Assembly: GCF_000231405.2 (NCBI RefSeq) | Contig: NZ_CP007032.1 | Location: forward strand, 310,001 to 374,000 | DNA: 64,000 nucleotides | Direction: 5' to 3' | Source: Desulfitobacterium metallireducens DSM 15288 | GTDB lineage: Bacteria; Bacillota; Desulfitobacteriia; Desulfitobacteriales; Desulfitobacteriaceae | Shown: piece after piece, positions 10,673-19,413 of the stretch | How positions within the stretch are numbered: position 1 is the first letter of the stretch | Layout: each line of letters starts with the position of its first letter | The notes under the pieces: generated by a model | The model's input: only the letters and a program-made list of their open reading frames with translations | Database searches by the model: none | Told to the model about the DNA's origin: nothing | Position numbers and translations under genes: made by a program

Positions 10673-10937
10673 GAGCACGGTTACAAAGTATAAAGGAATG
10701 TACTCATGTGAAGCAATGACCTGTAACTGGTTTTTTCTAGAGGAGGGGAAAGATTTGATCCCAAAAATATGTCCTTATTGTTTGAAGAGTTCCTATTCAT
10801 CTTATGATGATCCGGAATGGATTTGTCCTTATTGCGGGAAGAACATAGGTCATAAGAGCAATGAAAGAGGCAAGATTCACGAATTTTTAGCGATAAAAGA
10901 CAACTCAGAGGATAATAGTACCTTTGATAGGAATTAG
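10671..10937 (+). CDS. Small zinc-ribbon protein, function unknown
   Basis: Up to 88 aa with two CPYC knuckles (in KICPYCLKS and WICPYCGKN) and two earlier Cys (YSCEAMTC), so probably a zinc ribbon. I do not recognise a family. The start is doubtful: ATG 10671 has no ribosome-binding site and overlaps a TATAAT box. In-frame alternatives are ATG 10698 and TTG 10755, the latter 6 nt after GGAGGGG and giving a 60-aa protein. It lies just upstream of the sensor kinase gene and may be cotranscribed with it. Confidence 0.6.
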   Translation: MSTVTKYKGMYSCEAMTCNWFFLEEGKDLIPKICPYCLKSSYSSYDDPEWICPYCGKNIGHKSNERGKIHEFLAIKDNSEDNSTFDRN

Positions 10938-10968
10938 CCAATTGTGCAATAAGGAGAGTAAGAGAAAT

Positions 10969-12309
10969 ATGTTCAGGAGAAAAATCAACCTTTTTTTGCA
11001 TCTTAGTTGGCTAGCTGCTTCAATCTTGTACCTAGTAGAACGTCCGCAGATTTCGCTTGGACTACAACTTGGAGTTATCGTGTTTCTATATTTAATCGGT
11101 CGTTATTTCGGTAAAATATATATTCAATATGTTAATGTAAGGACACAGAATAAAGAACTGAGGGGTATTTATTCGGGGTTTATCCAAGATATGGAGCACG
11201 TTTTTGCACTGTATCAGAACGTAGAGTCCTTACCTATTTCAGAACAATATGCTGCGATTAGTGAGATGATTTGTCAGCGAGTCCTTAAGATGAGTGCAGT
11301 TGAGACGGTTTTTGTTTGGCTGGAACCTTCTAAGACCTTGCCGATGGAGATCGTTGCAATGCCTGTGGGAGTTGAACTAATCAAAGAAGATATGTCCGAA
11401 TGTATTGAGAAGGTATGGGGAGAGGTTAAGCTCGAGCCTTTTATAAAGAGGGTATTTATAAGCGGACAGCCGTACTTAATCATTCCCATGATAACGACTT
11501 CCAGTAAATATGGTGTCATTGGAGTGAAATGTGACGTGAAGGCAAGGAATATAAATCTCCAAGTCAAGCAGATTGAGGTTATAGCAAAATGGAGTAGTAC
11601 GATTATAGAGAGGCTCTGCATAGATACGGTGTTCGTTGACTGCATGATTAAGGAAGAACGAAAACGAATTGCAAACGAGATTCATGATGGAGTTGCACAG
11701 AGATTATTTGGCGTTACCAGTGCAGCCTATGCCCTAAAAGCCAATGGGAAGTTTTCTGAAACGGGGATTAGAGAACAGTTAGATGTCATTTCTGATTCAG
11801 CCAATAAAGCCATGCAAGAACTGCGTCTTATTATCTATGGCTTAAATCGTCGACAAGAAACACAAATTAACTTTTTTGAAAATATTAAGGAATATCTCAG
11901 CGATGCTGCTCATTTGAATCAAGTTGATATTAACGTTGAGCTACGCGGTAATGAAAATAAGTTAAATCTAGCTAATAAAAGATCAATCTTCCGTATCATT
12001 AAAGAAGCAACTGGAAATGCGATACGACACGGGCATTCGACACAGATCAATGTTCGATTAGAGATTGATGTTGAGAGTTTAAAGTTAATCATTATAGATA
12101 ATGGCCAGGGCTTTAATTCTAATGCCTTAGACGATAGAAGGTTGGGTCTCGGTCTTAAAAACATGGAGAGTTTAACATCAAAACTTCAAGGAGATTTCAT
12201 AATGGAGAGCAGCGTAGGTACAGGTACGAGTATACAAGTGAGAATACCCTTAAATCGAGTCCGCAAGAGCGAGAAGGACAATCCGCTTATAGGGGGTGTT
12301 GCTTCTTGA
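10969..12309 (+). CDS. NarL-family sensor histidine kinase
   Basis: A 446-aa kinase starting at ATG 10969 (AAGGAG upstream). Two hydrophobic segments near the N-terminus (roughly residues 7-50) suggest a membrane anchor. A GAF-like region follows. The HisKA_3 phosphoacceptor is in RKRIANEIHDGVAQRLFG (His at about residue 239), and the ATPase domain has NAIRHG, DNGQGF and GLGLKNM. The stop overlaps the TTG start of the response regulator, so the two are translationally coupled. The signal sensed is not evident. Confidence 0.92.
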   Translation: MFRRKINLFLHLSWLAASILYLVERPQISLGLQLGVIVFLYLIGRYFGKIYIQYVNVRTQNKELRGIYSGFIQDMEHVFALYQNVESLPISEQYAAISEMICQRVLKMSAVETVFVWLEPSKTLPMEIVAMPVGVELIKEDMSECIEKVWGEVKLEPFIKRVFISGQPYLIIPMITTSSKYGVIGVKCDVKARNINLQVKQIEVIAKWSSTIIERLCIDTVFVDCMIKEERKRIANEIHDGVAQRLFGVTSAAYALKANGKFSETGIREQLDVISDSANKAMQELRLIIYGLNRRQETQINFFENIKEYLSDAAHLNQVDINVELRGNENKLNLANKRSIFRIIKEATGNAIRHGHSTQINVRLEIDVESLKLIIIDNGQGFNSNALDDRRLGLGLKNMESLTSKLQGDFIMESSVGTGTSIQVRIPLNRVRKSEKDNPLIGGVAS

Positions 12310-12920
12310 AAATATTAATTGTTGATGATTATCCTGTGGCACGCCAGGGAATTGCTTCAATTCTTTTAACACATCCCAATATGGAAATTGTGGGTATTGC
12401 TTCAGATGTCGCCGAAGCAATACAGGCTCTTGAAACGACTCAACCCGAATTAGCGTTGATTGATTTAAGATTAAGAAATGAGTCGGGGTTAGAAATCGTT
12501 CGTCTAGCTCGGGAGAAGGGTATTGATTGTAAATATATTATTTTAACTTCGTCTGCAAATCGGGAGGATTTTCGTATTGCGAATGAAGAGGGAGTCAATG
12601 GGTATCTTCTAAAAGTAGCTTTGCCGGAGGAGATTTTAGCAGCAGTACAAATCGTAGGGCGGGGGCGGAAGTATTATGACCCAGGAATTACAGAACTCAT
12701 GTTAAAGGCTGAGGATTTGGACCCTGTCGAACAGCTCACGACAAGGGAACGTGAAGTCCTTATTCTTCTAGGAGAAGGGTTAAGTAATAAGGAGATAGCA
12801 AAAAACTTATTTGTAACGGAGTATACAGTAAAGAAGCATGTCAGCCAGGTTCTCGCTAAGTTAGAGTTGAGTGGAAGGACGCAGGCTGCACTTTATGTGA
12901 GTTCGAAGGGATTAGCGTAA
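12306..12920 (+). CDS. LuxR/NarL-type response regulator
   Basis: A 204-aa response regulator. The receiver domain has the acidic pair in ILIVDDYPVARQG, the phosphoacceptor Asp in LALIDLRLRNESG and the conserved Lys in GYLLKV. The C-terminal LuxR helix-turn-helix is LTTREREVLILLGEGLSNKE. It starts at TTG 12306, overlapping the kinase stop, behind GGGGGTG. A terminator follows. The SipW/TasA cluster begins 250 nt downstream and is a plausible but unproven target. Confidence 0.94.
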   Translation: MKILIVDDYPVARQGIASILLTHPNMEIVGIASDVAEAIQALETTQPELALIDLRLRNESGLEIVRLAREKGIDCKYIILTSSANREDFRIANEEGVNGYLLKVALPEEILAAVQIVGRGRKYYDPGITELMLKAEDLDPVEQLTTREREVLILLGEGLSNKEIAKNLFVTEYTVKKHVSQVLAKLELSGRTQAALYVSSKGLA

Positions 12921-12937
12921 GATGTCGATAAAATAGA

Positions 12938-12979
12938 GCGGCGTAAACTTGTTTTCACACGAGTTTGCGCTTTTTTTAT
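12938..12979 (+). terminator. Terminator after the two-component system
   Basis: GCGTAAACTTG pairs (with G-U pairs) with CGAGTTTGCGC around a TTTTCACA loop, followed by seven T residues. Confidence 0.85.
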
Positions 12980-13174
12980 TGTCATTAAGCGCTCATCAAT
13001 TCTACTTTAGTATACCTTTGTGGAGAGTCATTAGTACTACTCAAGATTACATCAATAAGCCAGTGAAACGTATCCATTGGGATGGAGAAATTGGATTAGT
13101 AAAATTAGATAATAACAACAGAAGTTGAGCGCTAATCTGACGAGAACAAAATCAGATCCGAAAGGACCGATAAA

Positions 13175-13561
13175 ATGATCATTCCAAAGAACGTAAAAAA
13201 ACATCTCAGAATTTATTGTACAGTTGGGTTGATGACTTTAACAACGTTAAGCATAGGCGAACTGACTAGACCCTCTTATGCCTTGATCACAAGTACGTCA
13301 CAAACTTCAATAAGCTTTTCAGCAGCAGCTTCTTTTCCTCAAAAGGAGGTAATTGTCCCAGTACAGGAACTAGCCCCTTCTCAAACATCCGAACAACCTA
13401 ATGAAGGAGCAGTCGAAGAGCAAAATCTCGAAACAGAAACAACTATAGTAGATGCTCAAGTATCAATTAACCACGATGGAGAAAACCCAAATTCAATGGA
13501 ATTAAGCCAAGAGACAGAAAGTGAGATTAACCAAACTACGACTGAAGGGGCTATTAACTAA
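13175..13561 (+). CDS. Secreted acidic protein of the SipW/TasA cluster, unknown
   Basis: A 128-aa protein with a basic start (MIIPKNVKKHLR), a hydrophobic stretch at about residues 14-26 and a likely signal cleavage near SYALITS. The rest is low complexity and rich in Glu, Gln, Ser and Thr, with no Cys. I recognise no family. It starts at ATG 13175 behind AAAGGA, 36 bp before the signal peptidase gene. By position it resembles accessory genes of TasA operons (such as tapA) but shows no visible similarity to them. Confidence 0.7.
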   Translation: MIIPKNVKKHLRIYCTVGLMTLTTLSIGELTRPSYALITSTSQTSISFSAAASFPQKEVIVPVQELAPSQTSEQPNEGAVEEQNLETETTIVDAQVSINHDGENPNSMELSQETESEINQTTTEGAIN

Positions 13562-13596
13562 CAAAACTTCAGTTGAGAAAAGTGAGGGTTTAAAAG

Positions 13597-14202
13597 ATGA
13601 AACGGGCTTTAAAGTGGGGCGGCAACATTGTCACGGTGATCCTGGGAGTGGCGCTGATCCTGACCGTGTATGCATCGGTTACTTCTAGGATGAATAACGG
13701 TACGCCAAAACTATTCGGTCATCAGATGTATGAAGTACTTTCGGGATCCATGGAGCCAGGAATTCATACGGGCTCTGTGATATTCGATAAGCCAGGTGTA
13801 GACGTAAAAACCCTTAAGGAAGGTGATGTAATCACCTTTAAAGCAAAGGATGACCCTAAGATGCTGATCACCCACCGAATTGTACGGGTTAAAACCCAGG
13901 ATGGAGCGCCAGCATTTCAAACAAAAGGAGATGCGAACGATGTTGTTGATAAAGACCTTGTACCAGGGGGTAATATAGTAGCTCAATATAATAATATTAC
14001 AATCCCTTATTTGGGTTATTATCTCAACTTTATGAAATCAAAGAATGGCATTTTGTTTTTGGTCATAGTACCGGGCATATTTCTGATACTGAGCACTATG
14101 ATAAGCCTGTCTCGGGAGATCATTAAGCTGGAGAATGATAAAAAGACTGATAAAACAGAGGTATCATCCCATGTCTCCTCAGAGAATGCCACTAAAGTCT
14201 GA
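13597..14202 (+). CDS. sipW: Signal peptidase I, ER-type (SipW family)
   Basis: A 201-aa membrane protease with one N-terminal and one C-terminal hydrophobic segment. The nucleophile is Ser in the VLSGSMEPG motif. The general base position reads ITHRIVRV, with His in place of the Lys of ordinary bacterial type I peptidases, which defines the archaeal/ER-type (SipW) class. SipW-type enzymes process TasA/camelysin-like precursors, and three such genes lie downstream. ATG 13597 follows GTGAGGG. The charged C-terminal tail is cytoplasmic by prediction. Confidence 0.93.
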   Translation: MKRALKWGGNIVTVILGVALILTVYASVTSRMNNGTPKLFGHQMYEVLSGSMEPGIHTGSVIFDKPGVDVKTLKEGDVITFKAKDDPKMLITHRIVRVKTQDGAPAFQTKGDANDVVDKDLVPGGNIVAQYNNITIPYLGYYLNFMKSKNGILFLVIVPGIFLILSTMISLSREIIKLENDKKTDKTEVSSHVSSENATKV

Positions 14203-14293
14203 ATTACCTTCCACTCGGTTTGAACACTTCTCGACAGGCGAAGAGGAGGAGAAAATCCATTTCGTTAACGTATGAGAGGTTCAAATAAAAATA

Positions 14294-14307
14294 ACCCTTT
14301 AAAGGGT
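14294..14307. promoter_or_regulatory. 14-bp perfect palindrome before the first TasA-like gene
   Basis: ACCCTTTAAAGGGT lies 24 bp upstream of the ATG and just before the AAGGGGG ribosome-binding site. It could be an operator or an RNA hairpin near the translation start. Confidence 0.45.
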
Positions 14308-14330
14308 AAAAATTAAGGGGGAAATTAAAA

Positions 14331-14861
14331 ATGAGTCTCAAGAAAAAACTCACAATGGCAGTCCTTACCACAACACTCGGAGCTACAATTGTAGCCGCAG
14401 GATCCTTCGCTTACTTTACAGATGACACTACTAATACCAACAACACATTCAAAGCAGGTACCGTAGATATCGCTGTTAATGGAGAGTCCGGTTTCGATGG
14501 AACAATAGCAAACTTGGCTCCTGGAGATGGCGGAGTAGATACCTTTACTCTTGATAATGCTAAATCTAGTCTAGATGTACAGTACACAGTTACAGCAACT
14601 ATTGGAGAAGGTGCTGATACCCTTATAAAAGGAGATGCAACTCAAGATTTAGCTCTTACTATTCAGAAATCCACCGATGGAACTACATGGACTAATGTTG
14701 ATACGACAGGTGCGACATGGTATCCAATGGCAGCGAAAGGTTCTGAACAATATAAAATTTCGTATAGTTTGCCAACTGCTACAGGGAATACCTACCAAGG
14801 AGATAGCTCCTCAGTTCAACTTACTTTCCATGCTGAGCAAACAGCTAACAATCCAAAATAA
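14331..14861 (+). CDS. TasA/camelysin-family secreted protein (first copy)
   Basis: A 176-aa protein. The leader MSLKKKLTMAVLTTTLGATI ends in AGSFAYFTDDTTNTNNTF, the typical SipW-dependent signal peptide junction (SxAYFTD) followed by KAGTVDIAVNG. The rest is a beta-rich CalY/TasA-like domain. Members form fibres in Bacillus matrix or have been described as camelysin. Strong AAGGGGG ribosome-binding site. It lies downstream of sipW, its probable processing enzyme. A terminator-like hairpin separates it from the next paralogue. Confidence 0.88.
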   Translation: MSLKKKLTMAVLTTTLGATIVAAGSFAYFTDDTTNTNNTFKAGTVDIAVNGESGFDGTIANLAPGDGGVDTFTLDNAKSSLDVQYTVTATIGEGADTLIKGDATQDLALTIQKSTDGTTWTNVDTTGATWYPMAAKGSEQYKISYSLPTATGNTYQGDSSSVQLTFHAEQTANNPK

Positions 14862-15002
14862 ACTATCCTGAACCAAAAAAGTAGCACAGACTCCAATAAT
14901 TAATAACCAATGGAATTCCGTATGTAATCAAAGATTCACTGTTCGACCGGATGCTTAGAGCGTTGAATGGTGGAGTGATGTACAGATGGTAACAATCACT
15001 CA

Positions 15003-15032
15003 AAAACGGTGGCTTTTTAACCACCGTTTTTT
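15003..15032 (+). terminator. Attenuator-like terminator between TasA-like genes
   Basis: AAAACGGTGG (15003-15012) pairs with CCACCGTTTT (15021-15030) around CTTTTTAA, ending in a T run. It ends only about 5 nt before the AGGAGG of the next gene, so that gene needs read-through or its expression is lowered relative to the first copy. Confidence 0.85.
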
Positions 15033-15047
15033 AATAGGAGGTAAAGG

Positions 15048-15842
15048 ATGAATAAAAAAATTCTTACGTTAATCCCAACTGGAGTATTGGCAATCAGTTT
15101 GATTGTTGGAGGTAGCACATATGCCTTTTTCTCGGACACAGCTACGAACTCAAACAAGACCTTTACTGCGGGGACGGTGGACATCGATTCGTATCGGGAT
15201 GGTTTTGATACCATTCCTGGTCCAATGTTTTATACAACTCCATCAGAGGGTGCTACTCCTACAGAACCATCATATGATGGACTTAAACCTACTGGACTAT
15301 GGGCACCAGGAGATACACACATTCGGTCATTAGTGGTCTATAACAAAGGAAGCTTGGATGCTGCAATTAAGCAAGTGAAGGCAGAGATAATTTCGGATAA
15401 TAAAAATATGGCTTCACAAATGGATGTGGCAGTATATAAGATTTCGCCTAAATACCTTTCAGATGGAACACCGTTTGCTCCCATACCAGGCGATGATACG
15501 CTTGATCAACCTACATTAGATTGGGTAAGCTCAACTTTTAATCCATTTATCTTAGGAGGACATCATTTTTTTGGGACTGATGAGCTTGCTCAGAAACTAA
15601 TTGAGGCTCAAATTCCGCTAATAGTAGAAAAGCTTTGGAATGGTAGCCTTACAGATTTGACTACTAAATATCAAGATTTAAGTAATGGACAAGAAGTTGT
15701 TCTAAAAAACAAAACGGTGTTACCGTTCACTAAACAGGGTGCACTTCTTGCGTTCGTCGTTCATCTAAATAATAATGCAAATAATGGCTATCAAGGTGCA
15801 GAAGCCAAATTTGGATTTACCGTAAATGCGATCCAAAAGTAA
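15048..15842 (+). CDS. TasA/camelysin-family secreted protein (second copy)
   Basis: A 264-aa paralogue with the same signal architecture: a basic start, a hydrophobic segment, then GGSTYAFFSDTATNSNKTF and TAGTVDIDS. The longer body includes LWAPGDTHIRSLVVYNKGSL, matching the conserved 'PGD' strand of this family. It starts at ATG 15048 five nt after AGGAGG. It is probably processed by the SipW peptidase upstream. Length and sequence diverge from the first copy, so it may be a minor or anchoring fibre subunit; that is inference. Confidence 0.86.
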   Translation: MNKKILTLIPTGVLAISLIVGGSTYAFFSDTATNSNKTFTAGTVDIDSYRDGFDTIPGPMFYTTPSEGATPTEPSYDGLKPTGLWAPGDTHIRSLVVYNKGSLDAAIKQVKAEIISDNKNMASQMDVAVYKISPKYLSDGTPFAPIPGDDTLDQPTLDWVSSTFNPFILGGHHFFGTDELAQKLIEAQIPLIVEKLWNGSLTDLTTKYQDLSNGQEVVLKNKTVLPFTKQGALLAFVVHLNNNANNGYQGAEAKFGFTVNAIQK

Positions 15843-15881
15843 ATAGGTCGAGTCATCGAATTTTTAAACTAAACGTAATAT

Positions 15882-15912
15882 GAGCCGTAAGATAGGTCTT
15901 ACGGCTCTTTCA
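15882..15912 (+). terminator. Terminator after second TasA-like gene
   Basis: GAGCCGTAAGA and TCTTACGGCTC form an 11-bp stem with a TAGG loop, followed by a short T run. Confidence 0.88.
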
Positions 15913-16056
15913 AAATAGTTCCAGTACTCCATATTAACTTGATAATATTCACTTCTGACATACACTCAATAAACTTGAACTTTTTAGTGGATCTGTAAGA
16001 TTTGAAAAATTCTTATTGAAGCACCTTAGATTGGATTGTAAAGGATGGTAAAAGTC

Positions 16057-16566
16057 ATGCAGATAAAAAACAAATATTTTATCTTCTTTACTATCGGAAT
16101 ACTGGCAGTGTTTTTAGCTAGTTTTACTACGCTTTTATTTTTATTCCCTACGAGTAGCGTATTCGCAGTAGAAACATCAAAAAGTAAAATTAAAGATCTT
16201 GTAATTACTATTTCTCCAACAAAAGAACTCTTGAGGGTTAAAAATATGGCACCTGGAAACATGGTGATTGCCCCATTGAGAGTAATGAATACGGGTAAAG
16301 AGGACTTTTCCTATGATATTAGCAATGAGATGGAGTCTGGAGATATGTTATATAACGAACTTGATCTAACAATAACCGATCAAAAGGGTAAATTGCTTTA
16401 TTCAAAAAAGTTAAAGGATCTAAAAAATCTTGAACTTGGCAAGTTAAATATTTCTCAGAATGAGACCTTTAATATATCTGTAGGCTTACCAATAGAAGCA
16501 GGAAACGAATATCAAGGAACTCATACTTCAGTTAAATTTGTACTAAACGCCCATCCTTTAAAATGA
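16057..16566 (+). CDS. TasA-like exported protein (divergent third member)
   Basis: A protein of about 169 aa from ATG 16057 (an in-frame ATG at 16045 also exists but has no room for a ribosome-binding site). A long hydrophobic N-terminal segment ends near SSVFAVET. The mature part has MAPGNMVIAPLRVMNTGKED and GNEYQGTHTSVKF, the strand pattern seen in CalY/TasA domains, but the AYFTD junction is missing. It may be an assembly partner rather than a fibre subunit. It lies after a terminator, so it has its own promoter. Confidence 0.7.
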   Translation: MQIKNKYFIFFTIGILAVFLASFTTLLFLFPTSSVFAVETSKSKIKDLVITISPTKELLRVKNMAPGNMVIAPLRVMNTGKEDFSYDISNEMESGDMLYNELDLTITDQKGKLLYSKKLKDLKNLELGKLNISQNETFNISVGLPIEAGNEYQGTHTSVKFVLNAHPLK

Positions 16567-16888
16567 CGTAGAAGGGGTCGTATCCCTTTAAATAAATTAG
16601 TTATATTGGAGTAAACATAGGTTGTGTAAGTTTAAGTTCACAAAGAAATATGAGCTTGCTAATCTACTATAGAAACTTAAGAGATTTGATTTGTCTTTCG
16701 AGATATTTTTGGAGCTCATATTTTTTTGAATCAAAGGAAAATATTGGGTCATCAAAAATGAACGAATCCCCCCACAGAACAGCATGATCGCTAACTCCTA
16801 TCTTACAAGGATCAATATCAAAAGGTGGCGGTAGAAAAATACAGATCACTCTCGTGACCTGTAATTATAGTGAACGTCCTATTTGCGT
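16567..16888. other. Gap with a wide inverted repeat and a doubtful minus-strand ORF
   Basis: AAATATGAGCT at 16646-16656 is complementary to AGCTCATATTT at 16713-16723, which is followed by T residues; the loop is 56 nt. A 60-codon minus-strand frame (16849 to 16667) encodes the pattern PPPFDIDPCKIGVSDHAVL. It has a poor start and no good ribosome-binding site. It could be a decayed gene. Nothing else is supported. Confidence 0.35.
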
Positions 16889-17095
16889 TTAACTATTTCT
16901 TTCAGTGCTCTTACCACAAATCGAATCAAGCCGTTGAAGAAGCGCATCCATCGAGCGGATGATTTGCGGGTTCAAAATAGTTATGGGTGCTCCACAAGTC
17001 TTGCATTGAACAGCTTCGAGCTCTTCACAACCGAGTAAGGGAACTATTTCAAAGCCATGTCTTGAATTACATTTTGGACATTTTTGTTCAGCCAT
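16889..17095 (-). CDS. Small zinc-ribbon protein, unknown
   Basis: A 68-aa protein with two Cys pairs, CPKC (residues 5-8) and CKTC, consistent with one zinc ribbon, and a helical C-terminal half. I recognise no family function. It starts at ATG 17095 with AGGGGG about 9 nt before it. That sequence forms one arm of a 12-bp hairpin (17106-17133), so its translation may be restricted. It lies 84 nt downstream of acs on the same strand and may be in the same transcript. Confidence 0.72.
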   Translation of the reverse strand: MAEQKCPKCNSRHGFEIVPLLGCEELEAVQCKTCGAPITILNPQIIRSMDALLQRLDSICGKSTERNS

Positions 17096-17105
17096 ATTTT
17101 TATAC

Positions 17106-17133
17106 CCCCTATAGCATGGATATGCTATAGGGG
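17106..17133 (-). promoter_or_regulatory. Hairpin covering the ribosome-binding site of the zinc-ribbon gene
   Basis: CCCCTATAGCAT (17106-17117) and ATGCTATAGGGG (17122-17133) form a perfect 12-bp stem with a 4-nt loop. In the minus-strand RNA the last bases of the stem (GGGG) are part of the Shine-Dalgarno sequence of the downstream gene. No T run follows, so a terminator is less likely. Confidence 0.6.
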
Positions 17134-17179
17134 ACGAGCCTATTCTTACTTTATATTAAAGTTGGGTTTGGCTTTTTGA

Positions 17180-19114
17180 CTAATCCTGATACATTGCCTT
17201 CAGAAAATTCACGGCAGAAGTGTCAGCTAGAGTTGCAATGTCTCCAAGTGCTCGACCTTCAGCAATATCTCGAAGGAGCCGACGTATGATTTTCCCACTT
17301 CGGGTTTTGGGAAGTTCAGCGGTGAAGAAAATGTCCTCAGGTCGGGCAAGCGCACCGATTTTCCTCACGACGTGTTTTTTGAGCTCGTCGATGAGCGTAG
17401 GATAGATTTCGCTCCCTTCTTTTAAGGTGATAAAGGCAGTAAGGGCTTGCCCCTTGATCTCATGGGTTTTGCCGATTACGGCTGCTTCAGCAACTAATGG
17501 ATGATCAACGAGTGCGCTTTCCACTTCCATCGTTCCAATACGGTGCCCTGAGACATTAATGACGTCATCGACTCGACCGAGTACCCAAAAATTACCGTCT
17601 TTATCCCATTTTGCCCCGTCTCCTGTAAAGTAAATGCCCGGCCATTCTCCAAAATACGTTTTTTCAAAGCGTTGGGGATCCCCGTAGATGTTACGAAGCA
17701 TTGCAGGCCAGGGTTCACGGATGGCAAGGTAGCCACCGCCTCCCTTGGGGACAGGTTTGCCCGTTTTATCGACGACTTCTATCTTTACCCCAGGGAAGGG
17801 GCCCGTACAAGATCCAGGTCTTAGAGGAGTTATTCCGGGTAAGGGTGCCATCATAATCATCCCAGTTTCTGTTTGCCACCAGGTGTCGACAATCGGGCAA
17901 TGCTCGCCACCAATATATTTGTAGTACCACATCCAGGCTTCCGGATTGATGGGTTCACCGACGGTGCCAAGGAGTCGAAGGCTGGAGAGATCCCGTCTTT
18001 GTGGATAGCTTGGGCCCCATTTCATAAAACTCCGAATGGCAGTCGGAGCGGTATAGAGGATACTGACTTGGTATTTTTCGATGATTTCCCAATACCGGTC
18101 TTTATTTGGATAATCGGGGCTCCCTTCATAGAGAACAACCGTAGCTCCGTTAGCCAGCGGTCCATAGACGATGTAAGAGTGTCCCGTAATCCATCCGACA
18201 TCGGCAGTACACCAATAGACATCCTCTTCTTTTAAGTCAAAAACCCAGTCATGAGTGGTCGAGACTCCGACCATATATCCGCCAGTGCTATGAACGACTC
18301 CCTTAGGTTTTCCTGTAGTTCCGCTTGTATAAAGAATGAAAAGCATATCTTCTGCATCCATGGGTACAGGAGGACAATCTAGAGAAGCTGTTTTTAGGGC
18401 TTCGTGGTACCAGATATCACGGTTTTCTTGCATATTCACCTGATGAGCTGTACGCTGAACAACGATGACGTGTTCAACGCATGTTACGTCCTGAAGCGCG
18501 ATATCGGCGTTTTCCTTTAAAGGAACGATGCTTCCCCGACGAAAGCTGCCATCTGAGGTAATGACGACTTTGGCTTGAGCATCATTGATCCGATCCCGTA
18601 AAGCATCAGAGCTAAATCCACCAAAAACGACGCTGTGTGGAGCACCAATACGTGCGCAGGCCAGCATTGAGATGACGGCTTCTGGAATCATAGGCAAGTA
18701 AATTGTAACGCGATCGCCTTTACCTACACCCAGAGATTTAAGGACGTTGGCCAATTGGGAGACTTCACGGTGGAGGTCCTGGTACGTAAGAATTCGACTA
18801 TCCCCATTTTCGCCTTCGAAAATAAGCGCTGCTTTATTTCGGTGCCAATCTCGTAAATGACGGTCAAGACAGTTATAAGAGGCATTGAGTTTTCCTCCAA
18901 GATACCACTGGGCAAAGGGAGGAGACCATTCTAAGGTCTTTTTCCAAGGCTCGAACCAATCGAGGCGCTCGGCTTGCTTTTCCCAGAAGCTGAGGTGCTC
19001 CTGACCCATTTCATAGATTTCAGGAGTACGAATGTTAGCTTGAGCTGTAAACTCCGAGGTGGGTTTAAACATCCGATTTTCTTGTAATAAAGATTCTAAC
19101 CGTTCCTCCTGCAT
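17180..19114 (-). CDS. acs: Acetyl-CoA synthetase (AMP-forming)
   Basis: Makes acetyl-CoA from acetate, ATP and CoA through acetyl-AMP; 644 aa, normal length. The AMP-binding motif is [15 protein letters not shown], and further motifs are [16 protein letters not shown] and [13 protein letters not shown]. The C-terminal catalytic Lys lies in the [11 protein letters not shown] motif, which is the site of regulatory acylation in this family. It starts at ATG 19114 behind GAGGAGGGG. A 9-bp inverted repeat lies in the leader. It suggests that the host can assimilate acetate. Confidence 0.97.
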   Translation of the reverse strand: MQEERLESLLQENRMFKPTSEFTAQANIRTPEIYEMGQEHLSFWEKQAERLDWFEPWKKTLEWSPPFAQWYLGGKLNASYNCLDRHLRDWHRNKAALIFEGENGDSRILTYQDLHREVSQLANVLKSLGVGKGDRVTIYLPMIPEAVISMLACARIGAPHSVVFGGFSSDALRDRINDAQAKVVITSDGSFRRGSIVPLKENADIALQDVTCVEHVIVVQRTAHQVNMQENRDIWYHEALKTASLDCPPVPMDAEDMLFILYTSGTTGKPKGVVHSTGGYMVGVSTTHDWVFDLKEEDVYWCTADVGWITGHSYIVYGPLANGATVVLYEGSPDYPNKDRYWEIIEKYQVSILYTAPTAIRSFMKWGPSYPQRRDLSSLRLLGTVGEPINPEAWMWYYKYIGGEHCPIVDTWWQTETGMIMMAPLPGITPLRPGSCTGPFPGVKIEVVDKTGKPVPKGGGGYLAIREPWPAMLRNIYGDPQRFEKTYFGEWPGIYFTGDGAKWDKDGNFWVLGRVDDVINVSGHRIGTMEVESALVDHPLVAEAAVIGKTHEIKGQALTAFITLKEGSEIYPTLIDELKKHVVRKIGALARPEDIFFTAELPKTRSGKIIRRLLRDIAEGRALGDIATLADTSAVNFLKAMYQD

Positions 19115-19134
19115 AAAATCCCCTCCTCAACTTT

Positions 19135-19178
19135 CTCGGCAAACATTCTCCCTAAAATAAGCGTTTCTTTTTGCCGAG
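19135..19178 (-). promoter_or_regulatory. Leader hairpin of acs
   Basis: CTCGGCAAA (19135-19143) and TTTGCCGAG (19170-19178) are exact complements separated by 26 nt, just upstream of the acs ribosome-binding site. This could be an operator dyad or an RNA stem. The remaining bases up to truA (19179-19413) show no gene. Confidence 0.45.
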
Positions 19179-19413
19179 CTTCTTTTATTGATATTCTATC
19201 AAGAGATGCGGAGGAAATTTACGTTGTGAAGATGAAAGCACTCGCGTTGAGGGTTAATGGTCTAAAAAGTTAAGTTATTGGCTTCACAAGAGACAGAATA
19301 GTCAGAAAATAAAGCGCGATTTGAGCTCCTCACTTTACACCCCTTGACGCTTAGCAGCTAACCCTATATCATTCTTTCAGGAACTTTAAATTAATTCATT
19401 TGGAAGTGTTTTG

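Noticed and set aside
16667..16849. 60-codon minus-strand gene
   Set aside because: The segment PPPFDIDPCKIGVSDHAVL looks protein-like, but the start is weak and the frame runs through an A/T-rich hairpin; kept only as a doubtful remark.
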